Shown here: positions 6,118-14,173 of the stretch, one piece after another
Layout of the letters: each line of letters begins with the position of its first letter
How positions within the stretch are numbered: position 1 is the first letter of the stretch
DNA from: a virus
Direction: 5' to 3' (one strand)
DNA length: 23,613 bases
IMG/VR virus record: IMGVR_UViG_3300020470_000524
Coordinates: 1-23,613 of that record
The notes under the pieces: generated by a model
What the model saw: the letters and a program-made list of their open reading frames with translations, nothing else
Told to the model about the DNA's origin: nothing
Databases searched by the model: none
Made by a program: the position numbers and the translations under genes

Positions 6118-6375
6118 ATGGCTAAAATATTTAAATTAGATACATTTAAAAACATAGCTAGTCTTAGAGGCGAAACTACCAGTCTCGCTGATTATCCTTG
6201 CATCAACGCCTGCCACTGGCCTACCAGTATGGAAAACGGTCGTTGTACTGTTTGTGGTTTATATGATTACCAACACTCTCCAGTGTTCTGGCAATCATTA
6301 CCAAAATTAGAGCGCAAGATGATAAACCTTAACAACTCTGAGAAAGGCTATAAAATAAAACAGATCTATAAATAA
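6118..6375 (+). CDS. Small zinc-binding protein, DUF1289-like
   Basis: This 85-residue protein carries C28, C32, C43 and C46 in the frame PCINAC...GRCTVC, followed by W-x-x-L-x-x-x-ER (FWQSLPKLERKM). That order, PCI-x-x-C, G-x-C-x-x-C, W and ER, resembles the bacterial DUF1289 family of small predicted iron or zinc proteins. It has its own promoter and a GAGGT ribosome site and is followed by the structured non-coding stretch. The function of DUF1289 is not known to me. A role as a small host-takeover or nucleic-acid-binding protein is possible. The family assignment is tentative, the cysteine knuckle is clear. Confidence 0.7.
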   Translation: MAKIFKLDTFKNIASLRGETTSLADYPCINACHWPTSMENGRCTVCGLYDYQHSPVFWQSLPKLERKMINLNNSEKGYKIKQIYK

Positions 6376-6377
6376 AG

Positions 6378-6463
6378 CACTGGCTTAGGTGTAGATCGCT
6401 AAATATATGTTTAACATATATAAGGCGAAGCTGACACTAATCACATACCCAGCACTCCCGGTG
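6378..6463 (+). ncRNA. Candidate structured RNA
   Basis: The 152-base gap between two genes holds nested complementary segments on one axis: CACTGG (6378-6383) with CCGGTG (6458-6463, one G-U), TTAG/TGT (6385-6388, 6390-6392) with ACACTAA (6434-6440), GCT (6398-6400) with AGC (6429-6431), and ATATATG (6403-6409) with CATATAT (6415-6421). It does not fit a tRNA. It may be the 3' structure of the upstream transcript or a separate small RNA; the AT-rich inner stem alone would not be convincing. Confidence 0.4.
6403..6421. repeat. 19-bp perfect palindrome
   Basis: ATATATGTT (6403-6411) and AACATATAT (6413-6421) flank a single T. In RNA it forms the tip of the larger fold above; in DNA it could be an operator for a dimeric regulator such as the nearby ribbon-helix-helix protein. 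Confidence 0.4.
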
Positions 6464-6512
6464 AGTATATTCTTCAAATTCATGCGCGGATTATATACAA
6501 AAATATTTTGCA

Positions 6513-6535
6513 TATAAAAAAAATTTTTTATTTCT
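6513..6535. terminator. Weak A/T-run terminator between convergent genes
   Basis: A palindromic A-run followed by a T-run, with more T-rich sequence to the right, lies where the leftward HNH gene and the rightward small zinc-protein gene converge. It has no GC stem, so at best it is a weak bidirectional terminator. The fold at 6378-6463 may help on the rightward side. Confidence 0.25.
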
Positions 6536-7019
6536 TTTTATTTCTTACGATATTTTCACACCACCAGAGCAACATGTCCTCACTCAAGGTATGTTTGATG
6601 ATGTTGGCACGCTGACAAACCAATTGAATGTTGTATCTGACGTACCATTCTTCTGGATCTATTCTGTCTATGGTTACGTTGAGGTCTTTCTTACCACTGC
6701 CGTCTCGATAGTGTGTCATCAATACGCCAGACAAAGCGCAAAGACCATCTTGGTTTTCCCATATCTCTATTAAATCTTCTGGAGTTATCTCCCATTCTTT
6801 TTCTGGATTCTTGCTAACTCTAGTATGTCTTAGTTGATTGTGAATTAAATTTAAAAAACTTTTATAACTTGATGATCGTTTTCTGTTTCTATCTATCACA
6901 TGACAATCTCTACAAAGACCGCGATAGGTTGTACCGCCGCCAACTTGTTCTCTAGCTTCAAAAAATTTAATCTTCCGCCTTTTCTTGCAAAGGGTACAAG
7001 TCCTGGTTTTTTGAGTCAT
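6528..7019 (-). CDS. HNH-family endonuclease
   Basis: This 163-residue protein has an N-terminal zinc knuckle with C8, C11, C36 and C39. A C-terminal HNH-like core follows: GLCALSG (92-98), TIDRID (116-121), and YNIQLVCQRANIIKHT (129-144). The pattern 'C..SG...TIDRIDP...Y...NIQLVC...N..K' is one I know from phage HNH enzymes in which the first His is replaced, so catalytic competence is likely but unproven. Its start overlaps the DUF1064 stop by one base (TAATG), so the two nucleases form a small leftward operon. It could cut DNA during packaging, recombination or host-DNA breakdown, or be a homing enzyme. A homing role is less likely, as it does not interrupt a gene. Confidence 0.8.
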   Translation of the reverse strand: MTQKTRTCTLCKKRRKIKFFEAREQVGGGTTYRGLCRDCHVIDRNRKRSSSYKSFLNLIHNQLRHTRVSKNPEKEWEITPEDLIEIWENQDGLCALSGVLMTHYRDGSGKKDLNVTIDRIDPEEWYVRYNIQLVCQRANIIKHTLSEDMLLWWCENIVRNKKK

Positions 7020-7351
7020 TAGGCCCTAGGCGATTGAATTACTTCTATTGTTACGTCCGGGTATATTGCTTCTACTAATTTCTTTTTTAATTTAAAGACA
7101 TCAGTCAATACTCCCTTAGTATCTTCTATGACTTCTTCTCCTTTGACGTTCTTGTATTTAAAGTCTGCTATATAAGTGCAGATCTTCTTACCTTCAACAA
7201 AACATGGAAACTGCGGATGAACTTCCATATCTGATATTGCTCCAGCAGATTCTAATTCTTTTAAAAATTTATATCTTGCCGCCTCTAATTTGCTATCAAA
7301 TGTGATACCATCTAGTTTCACTTTTATAGCTCCGTACTTGTTATAGCCCAT
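7019..7351 (-). CDS. DUF1064 family nuclease, PD-(D/E)XK-like
   Basis: This 110-residue protein matches the DUF1064 pattern: NKYGAIK near the start, DGITFDSKLEAARYKFLKEL (E23), then Y-IADFKY (D63) and EDTKG (D77-x-K79), with a following LTDVFKLKKKL helix. D63 and D77/K79 with E23 form a PD-(D/E)XK-like metal site. The family is often found in phage replication modules and has been linked to Holliday-junction or RusA-like processing. No Shine-Dalgarno precedes the ATG. Instead TATAAT lies 5 bases upstream, suggesting a leaderless transcript. It is co-directional and coupled with the HNH gene. Confidence 0.83.
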   Translation of the reverse strand: MGYNKYGAIKVKLDGITFDSKLEAARYKFLKELESAGAISDMEVHPQFPCFVEGKKICTYIADFKYKNVKGEEVIEDTKGVLTDVFKLKKKLVEAIYPDVTIEVIQSPRA

Positions 7352-7356
7352 AATTT

Positions 7357-7362
7357 ATTATA
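7357..7362 (-). promoter_or_regulatory. -10 box immediately before the DUF1064 gene
   Basis: A perfect TATAAT on the minus strand ends 5 bases before the ATG at 7351, placing transcription start at or next to the start codon. No clear -35 box was found at 16-18 bases upstream. Confidence 0.4.
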
Positions 7363-7411
7363 CAATTTTTTATATATTTTAAGAAAGAATTAACATACCA
7401 GGAGAAGCTAA

Positions 7412-7591
7412 ATGGCAACCCACGTAACCATCGGAGTAAACAAAGAGACTCACAAAAAACTAGGCAAGCTTGCATCATTAACTCACAGGACCCGTGCTAA
7501 CACGGTTGAATGGTTGGTCGAGAAAGCTATTAAAGAAATAGAAATAGCTGAAAAAAATGGTGGTGCCGATCATATTAAGTTTGGTATTTAA
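7412..7591 (+). CDS. Ribbon-helix-helix (Arc/CopG-like) regulator
   Basis: This 59-residue protein has the ribbon-helix-helix layout: a short strand (HVTIGVN), helix A (KETHKKLGKLASLT), then a turn and helix B (RANTVEWLVEKAIKEI), with a short polar tail. A GGAG ribosome site lies 7 bases before the ATG. It is divergent from the DUF1064/HNH pair and convergent with the late operon; the stop codons of this gene and of the 1368-residue protein overlap in 7588-7591. Such small dimeric proteins bind inverted repeats and regulate phage operons or toxin-antitoxin pairs. No toxin gene is adjacent, so a phage regulator is likelier. Confidence 0.75.
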   Translation: MATHVTIGVNKETHKKLGKLASLTHRTRANTVEWLVEKAIKEIEIAEKNGGADHIKFGI

Positions 7592-10500
7592 TCTATTCCC
7601 AGAAGTTTATTAAGTTCTTGTTGTCGTAAGGCGCTTGGTTGAGGAGCCACTGGCGTTTGATTAGCCCTTCTTTGTTGATTTCTTTCTTGAACTCCTCTAA
7701 GTATTTCATCTGGAGAAGTAAAACCTCCCTCTAATCTTTGTCCAGTTAATCTAAATCCAGCTACATCTATATCTGTAATTGGTAATAAGTTTCTAGACTT
7801 GTTGTAATCTTGTCTAAGAGATTCGGTAATAACTTCTTTACTAAGTTCTGAAGGTTTAAATAAGCCAGCCATAACATAATCGGCGTTAGCGACTTTAGCT
7901 GTTTTAAGTTCTTTTAATATCTCTTGATCGTTCAAACCTAAAAGTCTTGCGTCTTCTATTGCTAAATAAAGATCTCTCATACCTCTATATCTAGCTTCAT
8001 TAGATTCTATGTAAGCTTTAGTAAAGTCTTCTGCTTCTCTTACATTAGTAGATCTAGCAACTCTATTAAATTCGTTGGCAGCTGCTCTAATTACATCGTT
8101 AGTTTCAAAACCTCTATATCTTAAAGTTCTACCTATTTGTGGTTTGATAATTTTTAAACCACTAAATCCTTGCACTAAAGCTTCGGCTGGATCTATTCTA
8201 TTTCCTCTTCTGTTAATTAATCTGTCGTCACCCATCAAGCCAGTGCTATTAAATACTGCTGTTGGAAAATCTTTTAACGATGTGCTTACCCCTAAAACTC
8301 CACCAGCTGGGTCAGAGACAATATCAAAAGGTAAAATTGGTGGAGCCATGCCTTGTAAATTATGGACAAAAGCTTTACTAGCTTTATCGCCAAAAGTATC
8401 ACTAGCGGAATAAAGTCTTCTACCAGTTTCAGTTTCACCACTAACAGTTTCATATAATAATTTAGTAGCAATTGAAGGCGTGCCAAAAGGTTGCGTCATT
8501 TCCCCTAAACCATACATAAATCCTTGACTATATCTATTTACCAAACTTTCTCCTTTAGCCTCTCCTTCTTCAGCTTCTGCTATCAATCTAGCAAAAGGCC
8601 TAGATAAATAATCATAAGGATTTGTATAACTTAAATTCATCATTTGAGTTATGTTGCCATTCTTGTCAGTCCCGGTTGGCACTAACGTAGCTGTCTTGTC
8701 CCAAGGAGCTGCAAAAGATCTTTTGTAAGCATCTATTTGATCTTGATCTGCACCAGTTAATCTTGTACCTAGTTCAACCATAGCTGCTGGGAAGGCAGTA
8801 GTCACGGTTAATGCACCTACTGCTCTTTTCATACCTTTCTTTTGTAACTCTGGATTACCACTAGCTAACTCTTGAGCAGCTCGATAACCAATGTTACCCA
8901 TAGTTCTAATTATTTCAGATGGAAAAGCAGCAAAATTACCAATAGGTAGCTTGGCTAAATCGCCAACTATATTTCCTACTCTATTGTAATTTTGATAATG
9001 ATTCTTTGCTAACTGTGCTCCCTCCTCATCTAAGAAATCCATAAATATATCTTTTAATCTTACGTCTTTTTCTCCTACTTTAGTTGTTTGATTTCCTAAA
9101 TTATCATCTAAAAATTTTTCAATGTTACCTCTTTTTATTGGGTTTTTTTCAAAAGCTTCTCTTAATTTTGCTACGTTTTCAGCACCGATTAACTGATTAC
9201 CAGTTACGTTGGTTTTTCGTAAAGCCATTTTATTTTTTACAGATGTAATTGGTATTGGACTATCGCCATGTTTTAATAAAGCTCTTAACAAAGTATCTCT
9301 TTCTTGATAAAAATTAACCACACGAAGAGTACTATCTGTTCCAGTGTAGGCTTTTTTAGCCATTTTATTAGCACGACTATTTCTAAGTCCTTTTATAGCT
9401 TTGCTATTATTAACTGTACTAATAAGACTAGATTGTTCAGCAAACTTAGCTAGGTCTTCAATCTCACCAGTCATAGCTGCAGCACTGTCATCTATCATTC
9501 CTAATCTTTTTAACTTGACGGTATCACTGGCTATTAAATCTGCATCTGGCACTACAGCAAAAGTATTTTTATTTGGATCTTTATTAAATCTATTAAATAC
9601 CTTGCTAAAAGCTTTAGCTAAAGTAGTAGCCCCTGGGATATTACCAGCAGCAAGAGTCATCAAAATACCACCAGTAGGGTTTCTTATTTGTGCAGAAGGA
9701 CTCAATACTGTTTTGTTGTACTGTGCTCCCGATTTAAGGTTTAAAAAACCTTTATATAATGGACCTAAAGAATCAGCTAAATTATTTACCCAAGTATTAG
9801 TGGATTCTAATAAAGCGTCATAAAATTTTTTTGATGTAACCTTGCCAGCTAGTGGCCCAGCCTTGTCATCAAACTTTACAAACTGTTTGCCGCCTACTTC
9901 AAATGATTCGCCGGGTTGATACCTATTTACTCCTAAACCAGTGACTTGTTGCTCGTCAAAAATAAATGGCTTGACGTTATAAAGTTCTGCATCTTTATTT
10001 AGCTTATTAAGATCATCAAATAGTTTAACTCTACCAACTAAATTAGCTTGTTTCTTTACTGTTTGAAAAGCTTGTAATTGTGTATTAGCTAAAGATTTGC
10101 TCCAGTCTTGTTCTAAATATCCAGCTACTTCTCCTAAAGCTTTTCTTACTTGCGGTAAGTTATCTAAAGTTCTACCTTTTAAAATATCTTTTCTTACTGC
10201 GCCAGCTAAAACATTTACACCTCCTTTTGGAGTTTCAAATTGAAAAGCATCTGCTTTACCACTTGCAAAGCTATCAAAAGCTTGTTCGGCATGAGCTCTT
10301 AAATTTTCTCTTGGGACTCCAGCCTGTGCAAAAGCATCTTCTAATTCAGTAATAGCTTTTGCTCTTTGTTCTGGATCTATAACATAACCATTATCAATCA
10401 TAGCCTTGTAAGTTCTGTTTGTATAAAGACCATAATTAGCATCTAAAATATTGCCGTATTCTGTTGGTATAAATTCATTGTCAAATTTTCCAGCAAAGCC

Positions 10501-11694
10501 TGCGATAGTTTCTGAATTTAAATCAACTATCTCTCTTTGTTGTTCTAATAAAGTAGATATTTTTTGATTATCAGCTATGCCTAAAGCTTTGTAATCTATT
10601 TTATTTCCAACTCCATCCTCGTAACTTTTAATAATTTCTAAAGATCTGTTTTGAATTTTTTTTGCGGCTGCTTTTCTTGCATCTACATCTCTTAGTATTG
10701 CTGGATTTTCATAACTAAGCCTAGTCAATGGCGAATAATAATCACCAATAGCTTTAGCTAAATTATCTTGATCTGTAGCATTTAAAGTTCCGCTAACTCC
10801 AGCTTTTTTTATTGTAGTCATTACCTCTCCAAAGTCTTGTTCTACTTGTGCTATTTGTCTTCTAGTTTCTTGAATTTGAGCCTCTTTTAACTGCGCAATA
10901 TCATCACTTCTCAACGCACCTTGGAAAGTAAGCTTATCTTTAATGACATCCATAAAGCTATCTGATCTTTCTTTGATTGCGTCATCTACACTAGTAAATG
11001 TTTGTCCAGTAGAAGGCATGAGTCTATTAGTAACAGCAGTAGTAACTGGGCTAGATGCCACTGCTTTTACTAATGGTGCTGCTGCCAATCCAGCAACTTC
11101 AGCAGTTGCTCTACCAGTTGTAGCCAAGCCTTTTAAGGCTATTGGCAAAGCCCCAACTATTCCAGCAGTTTCACCAAATACTGCTAGTCTTTCTAATAAT
11201 CTACTGGCCGCTGCTTCAGAGCCATTGATTGCAGCTAATCTATCTTGATCATTAATTTCATCAAAAAATAAATCAGATAAAGTTTCTACATCATCAGTAG
11301 CAACAGCTGCATCTACTGCACCAGCAGATAATATCTGTGCGGTTCTACCAGCTTTAGATAAAGCACTAGCAACTCCTATTCCAGGAATACCAAATTGAGT
11401 TATGTATTGGGCAATGTGCCCAGCTGTACTATTGGTTTCTGGTTTGAATTCTTCAAAGTATTGATTAAGACTTTTTGTTAAATCAGTATCAAAGATACCA
11501 TCAACTATGGTTGAACCTAATGTAGTGATTCCTTGAGGTATGCCAACTAAACCAGCACCTATACCTCTACCAACTTCTCCTAAGAAACTGTCTCCACCTT
11601 GTATAGATTTTAATTTTCTTTTGGCTGTAGCTTCTGGATTAGGACTTCCTTCCTCTACGAAAACTCTCACCCCATCTACATTTATTACTGGCAT
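7588..11694 (-). CDS. Giant virion protein, probable ejection/internal protein
   Basis: At 1368 residues this is the longest gene here and the last gene of the leftward operon. The start (MPVINVDGVRVFVEEGSPN) is followed by Ala/Gly-rich hydrophobic stretches (about residues 40-70, 105-135, 175-215) and long helical polar segments. The second half has the motif SPSAQIRNPTGGILMTLAAGN and then a region with YTGTDSTLRVVNFYQERDTLL and NPYDYLSRPFARL. This arrangement recalls large polyvalent or internal virion proteins of podoviruses (possibly an LPD38-type domain; not certain). No transglycosylase motif was seen. I infer it is carried in the virion and ejected with the DNA, acting at the host envelope. 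Confidence 0.7.
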   Translation of the reverse strand: MPVINVDGVRVFVEEGSPNPEATAKRKLKSIQGGDSFLGEVGRGIGAGLVGIPQGITTLGSTIVDGIFDTDLTKSLNQYFEEFKPETNSTAGHIAQYITQFGIPGIGVASALSKAGRTAQILSAGAVDAAVATDDVETLSDLFFDEINDQDRLAAINGSEAAASRLLERLAVFGETAGIVGALPIALKGLATTGRATAEVAGLAAAPLVKAVASSPVTTAVTNRLMPSTGQTFTSVDDAIKERSDSFMDVIKDKLTFQGALRSDDIAQLKEAQIQETRRQIAQVEQDFGEVMTTIKKAGVSGTLNATDQDNLAKAIGDYYSPLTRLSYENPAILRDVDARKAAAKKIQNRSLEIIKSYEDGVGNKIDYKALGIADNQKISTLLEQQREIVDLNSETIAGFAGKFDNEFIPTEYGNILDANYGLYTNRTYKAMIDNGYVIDPEQRAKAITELEDAFAQAGVPRENLRAHAEQAFDSFASGKADAFQFETPKGGVNVLAGAVRKDILKGRTLDNLPQVRKALGEVAGYLEQDWSKSLANTQLQAFQTVKKQANLVGRVKLFDDLNKLNKDAELYNVKPFIFDEQQVTGLGVNRYQPGESFEVGGKQFVKFDDKAGPLAGKVTSKKFYDALLESTNTWVNNLADSLGPLYKGFLNLKSGAQYNKTVLSPSAQIRNPTGGILMTLAAGNIPGATTLAKAFSKVFNRFNKDPNKNTFAVVPDADLIASDTVKLKRLGMIDDSAAAMTGEIEDLAKFAEQSSLISTVNNSKAIKGLRNSRANKMAKKAYTGTDSTLRVVNFYQERDTLLRALLKHGDSPIPITSVKNKMALRKTNVTGNQLIGAENVAKLREAFEKNPIKRGNIEKFLDDNLGNQTTKVGEKDVRLKDIFMDFLDEEGAQLAKNHYQNYNRVGNIVGDLAKLPIGNFAAFPSEIIRTMGNIGYRAAQELASGNPELQKKGMKRAVGALTVTTAFPAAMVELGTRLTGADQDQIDAYKRSFAAPWDKTATLVPTGTDKNGNITQMMNLSYTNPYDYLSRPFARLIAEAEEGEAKGESLVNRYSQGFMYGLGEMTQPFGTPSIATKLLYETVSGETETGRRLYSASDTFGDKASKAFVHNLQGMAPPILPFDIVSDPAGGVLGVSTSLKDFPTAVFNSTGLMGDDRLINRRGNRIDPAEALVQGFSGLKIIKPQIGRTLRYRGFETNDVIRAAANEFNRVARSTNVREAEDFTKAYIESNEARYRGMRDLYLAIEDARLLGLNDQEILKELKTAKVANADYVMAGLFKPSELSKEVITESLRQDYNKSRNLLPITDIDVAGFRLTGQRLEGGFTSPDEILRGVQERNQQRRANQTPVAPQPSALRQQELNKLLGID

Positions 11695-11710
11695 ACATAT
11701 TACCTAACAA

Positions 11711-13039
11711 TTAATCTTTAACGTAGGATTTTGAAACAATAAGATTTATTACACTTTCTCTTTCTGGCCCACTATAACGAATTAACAATTCATCAACACT
11801 TGGATCTTTTTCGCCTTGATAATCAATACCTATTGCTGCAAGATCTTCTTTCTCGACTGCAAAGTCTGACAAGGTTAACTTATCACCACCAGCATTGTTT
11901 TGTAAATATGCTAGAAGCCTACTTTCTTGGTTTTTAAAATCCTCTGAATCTTGTTTCAGACTATTGGCAAATCTAACTATGTCTAAAGGAGCTTGCCCCT
12001 CTGGTACAGATGCAAGATATGCTTCATACAATTGTTGAGTATCTGATTTACCAGCCTCAGACTGAGCCAAAGATTCTGAAAATCCTTCGCCAAATTCGCC
12101 AAGCCCTAAGAAACTTCTTACTGGGCCTTCAGTTGGTTGCAACATCTTTGCGCCACCAGCAATTAAAGCTCTAGCTAAAGCTGGGTCCATGTCTCGTAGT
12201 TTTTCTAAAAATGTTTTAGGCTCTATTGGATCACCGATTGAAGGAGGTGGTGGTGCAGTTTCTTCTTCATCTTCTCCAAATAAAGCGTCATAACCTTTTT
12301 TAAGTCCATAATATCCTAAACCAGCTCCTCCACCATAAACACCAAGTCTAAGAGAGTTTCTAATAGCACTTCTCACCAACTCATTAGCAAGTATGTTTGA
12401 AGAGATTTCTCCAACACGTTTCGCATCACCTCTAGGACTGAACAACAGAGATGATTTTTCTTTATTTTCTGTTATAGCATCTTCTCCATCTGTCTTTGTT
12501 TCTTTCTTTGTATCTTTTTTATCATCCTTATCTTCAGCTTTCTTTTTCTTTTTTTGTTTTTTATATAGTTTGTAACCTTCTTTACCAGCCTCGTAAAACC
12601 TTTTCAATCCGCCAAGAAAAGCATGTTGCACTGGCAAATCAGCCAAGCCACCTTTAGCCATGCCATCAACTCCAGTAATTAATTCTTCGCTTTTATCTGC
12701 TATAGGTTTAACTACATTTTCGCCAATCATTTGATATTTAATATAATTACCAGCCTTTCTCATTTTATCTTTTCTTGGGTTTATTGACGCATCAAGTGGT
12801 ACTGTGATTGTTTTTGCGCCTTTAAGTAATTTATTTAGTTTTCTAAGACGGTTTCCAAGTATTACCCCAGCAGCTGGTAGAGCTCCAACTCCTGAAGCAG
12901 CTAGTCCAGCAGCGCCGTAATCAACCGGGTCTCTTGGATCAAAAAGAAGTAAATCTGTAATATCTCTAAGATTTGATATTTCAGGATCATCATCCAATAG
13001 TAATTGTTCTTTTAAAAGATCTTTTAAACCTTCGCTCAC
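11711..13039 (-). CDS. Probable internal or ejection virion protein
   Basis: This 442-residue protein begins with a GTG whose GTGA overlaps the previous stop, preceded by GAGG. It has a Gly/Ala-rich hydrophobic stretch (AAGLAASGVGALPAAGVILGN, about 43-63), a Lys/Asp/Glu low-complexity linker (KKQKKKKKAEDKDDKKD) around residues 160-195, a second hydrophobic stretch (LGVYGGGAGLGYYGL, about 232-248), and a C-terminal acidic, helical half with ALARALIAGGAKML. Membrane-prone segments and a charged linker fit P22-type ejection proteins that follow tail genes. The function is inferred from position and composition; I do not recognise the family. Confidence 0.6.
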   Translation of the reverse strand: MSEGLKDLLKEQLLLDDDPEISNLRDITDLLLFDPRDPVDYGAAGLAASGVGALPAAGVILGNRLRKLNKLLKGAKTITVPLDASINPRKDKMRKAGNYIKYQMIGENVVKPIADKSEELITGVDGMAKGGLADLPVQHAFLGGLKRFYEAGKEGYKLYKKQKKKKKAEDKDDKKDTKKETKTDGEDAITENKEKSSLLFSPRGDAKRVGEISSNILANELVRSAIRNSLRLGVYGGGAGLGYYGLKKGYDALFGEDEEETAPPPPSIGDPIEPKTFLEKLRDMDPALARALIAGGAKMLQPTEGPVRSFLGLGEFGEGFSESLAQSEAGKSDTQQLYEAYLASVPEGQAPLDIVRFANSLKQDSEDFKNQESRLLAYLQNNAGGDKLTLSDFAVEKEDLAAIGIDYQGEKDPSVDELLIRYSGPERESVINLIVSKSYVKD

Positions 13040-14169
13040 TTCATTAACCTCGCGTAATCAACTGCATAGTAACCATCTTTAATAGTTACTGCCTCTGGCT
13101 CTACTTCAAGAACTTCTTGAGCCAAGAATCCAGCAGTAGGTTCTGCTTCGATTCCTATTTCTTTAGCCTTGTCATTCCAATCCCATTCGTACCAACCAAG
13201 GTTGTTGTCATAATCTCCTACCCTTCTAATGTTTTCTTTTAACTCAACATCACTTGCAGCCACTGCTCCAGCAATCATGCTACCAACCCCAGCCGCTTGA
13301 GATAATGGCGAAGGTTGAGTAAATACTTGTGGTTGATATATTTGCGCTCCTGTGCCCCCAGAAACACCTCCAGCAGGCATTCCAGCTAGTAGTTGCTGAC
13401 CTCTTTGCAATCTAGTAAATGGTTCATCAGCCAGTTTATCGGCGGCTCTAAATCTTCTAGATAGGTCTGCCTGTTCTATTCCTCTTGCAGCAGCACCTTG
13501 AGAAGCCATTGCACCTATTCTGCCAAGCGCTTGTTGTTGTCCAGCGCCAGCTAGATTAGATATGCCACTACCAATATTAGATAGTTGACTTATATTTTGA
13601 CCAACTTGTGATTGAGCGTCTTGAAATCCTTGTCTTCTAATACCACTAACAGCGTCTAGCAAACCTCTACCTAAAGCAGTTTGATTTTCTGCTTGTGCTA
13701 GTCTTCCTCTAGAACCACCATAAGCCCCGGCTCTGTAAGCATCATCTCTAATACCAATATCTTTTTGTTGATAAGCTTTGGTAATATCATCTATCGATTG
13801 TTGTACTACAGCATCTTCATAAGGATTAAATCTAGCTTGAGCTGCTGCCATAGGATCTCTCGCTAAAGCGCCAGCGTCTCTTAAATAATTAATTCCTTCT
13901 GGGGTATAGCCTGCAAATCTTTCTAAATCTCCAACACCAGTCGCCGCTTGTCTTTCTAAGTCAGATAGTTGCGCTGTGCCTTCAATAGGTATAGGTCTTT
14001 CTTGAGATATTAAGCCTTCGTATCGCCCAGGCTCTCCAAAATAAGATCCTAATATTCTTCTACTATAATCCTCTATATAAGGAGATATAAAAGAATAACC
14101 AGTAGTAGGCAACTCAACTGCTTTAGCTGGTGGCCCTTCTTGTTGTTTTTGTTCGCAAGTACAACCCAT
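13036..14169 (-). CDS. Virion protein with a C-terminal S74-type chaperone domain
   Basis: This 377-residue protein has a helical, Gln/Ala/Arg-rich body. Residues 145-185 (YRAGAYGGSRGRLAQAENQ, then IRRQGFQDAQSQ) resemble internal or neck proteins of podoviruses. Residues 305-377 form a short intramolecular chaperone domain of the endosialidase/S74 type: ASDVELKENI with Ser306 and Lys311 in the Ser-x4-Lys spacing of the self-cleaving dyad, then GFLAQEVLEVEPEAV. In tail spikes this domain helps trimer folding and cleaves itself off. Here it sits on a protein that does not look like a fibre. The body's role is inferred. The N-terminus MGCTC is cysteine-rich but has no signal peptide. Confidence 0.75.
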   Translation of the reverse strand: MGCTCEQKQQEGPPAKAVELPTTGYSFISPYIEDYSRRILGSYFGEPGRYEGLISQERPIPIEGTAQLSDLERQAATGVGDLERFAGYTPEGINYLRDAGALARDPMAAAQARFNPYEDAVVQQSIDDITKAYQQKDIGIRDDAYRAGAYGGSRGRLAQAENQTALGRGLLDAVSGIRRQGFQDAQSQVGQNISQLSNIGSGISNLAGAGQQQALGRIGAMASQGAAARGIEQADLSRRFRAADKLADEPFTRLQRGQQLLAGMPAGGVSGGTGAQIYQPQVFTQPSPLSQAAGVGSMIAGAVAASDVELKENIRRVGDYDNNLGWYEWDWNDKAKEIGIEAEPTAGFLAQEVLEVEPEAVTIKDGYYAVDYARLMK

Positions 14170-14173
14170 AATA

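Noticed and set aside
6376-6490. tRNA gene
   Set aside because: The TTCAAAT at 6473-6479 resembles a T-loop, but the flanking bases do not form a T-stem and no acceptor stem or anticodon arm can be drawn.
6528-7019. Free-standing homing endonuclease
   Set aside because: It does not interrupt a gene or sit in an intron, and it is coupled to the DUF1064 nuclease.
7412-7591. Antitoxin of a toxin-antitoxin pair
   Set aside because: Ribbon-helix-helix proteins often are, but no small toxin gene follows; the next gene is on the opposite strand and is a virion protein.
8075-8413. Rightward coding frames within the leftward late operon (also at 9401, 10943, 14663, 15634, 21061)
   Set aside because: They are antisense shadows of long, well-supported genes, with low-complexity hydrophobic products and no ribosome site evidence.
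7588-11694. Tape-measure protein
   Set aside because: The length would fit, but it lies at the end of the operon after lysis genes and lacks long regular coiled-coil repeats; an ejection or internal protein fits better with the gp10-like neighbour.
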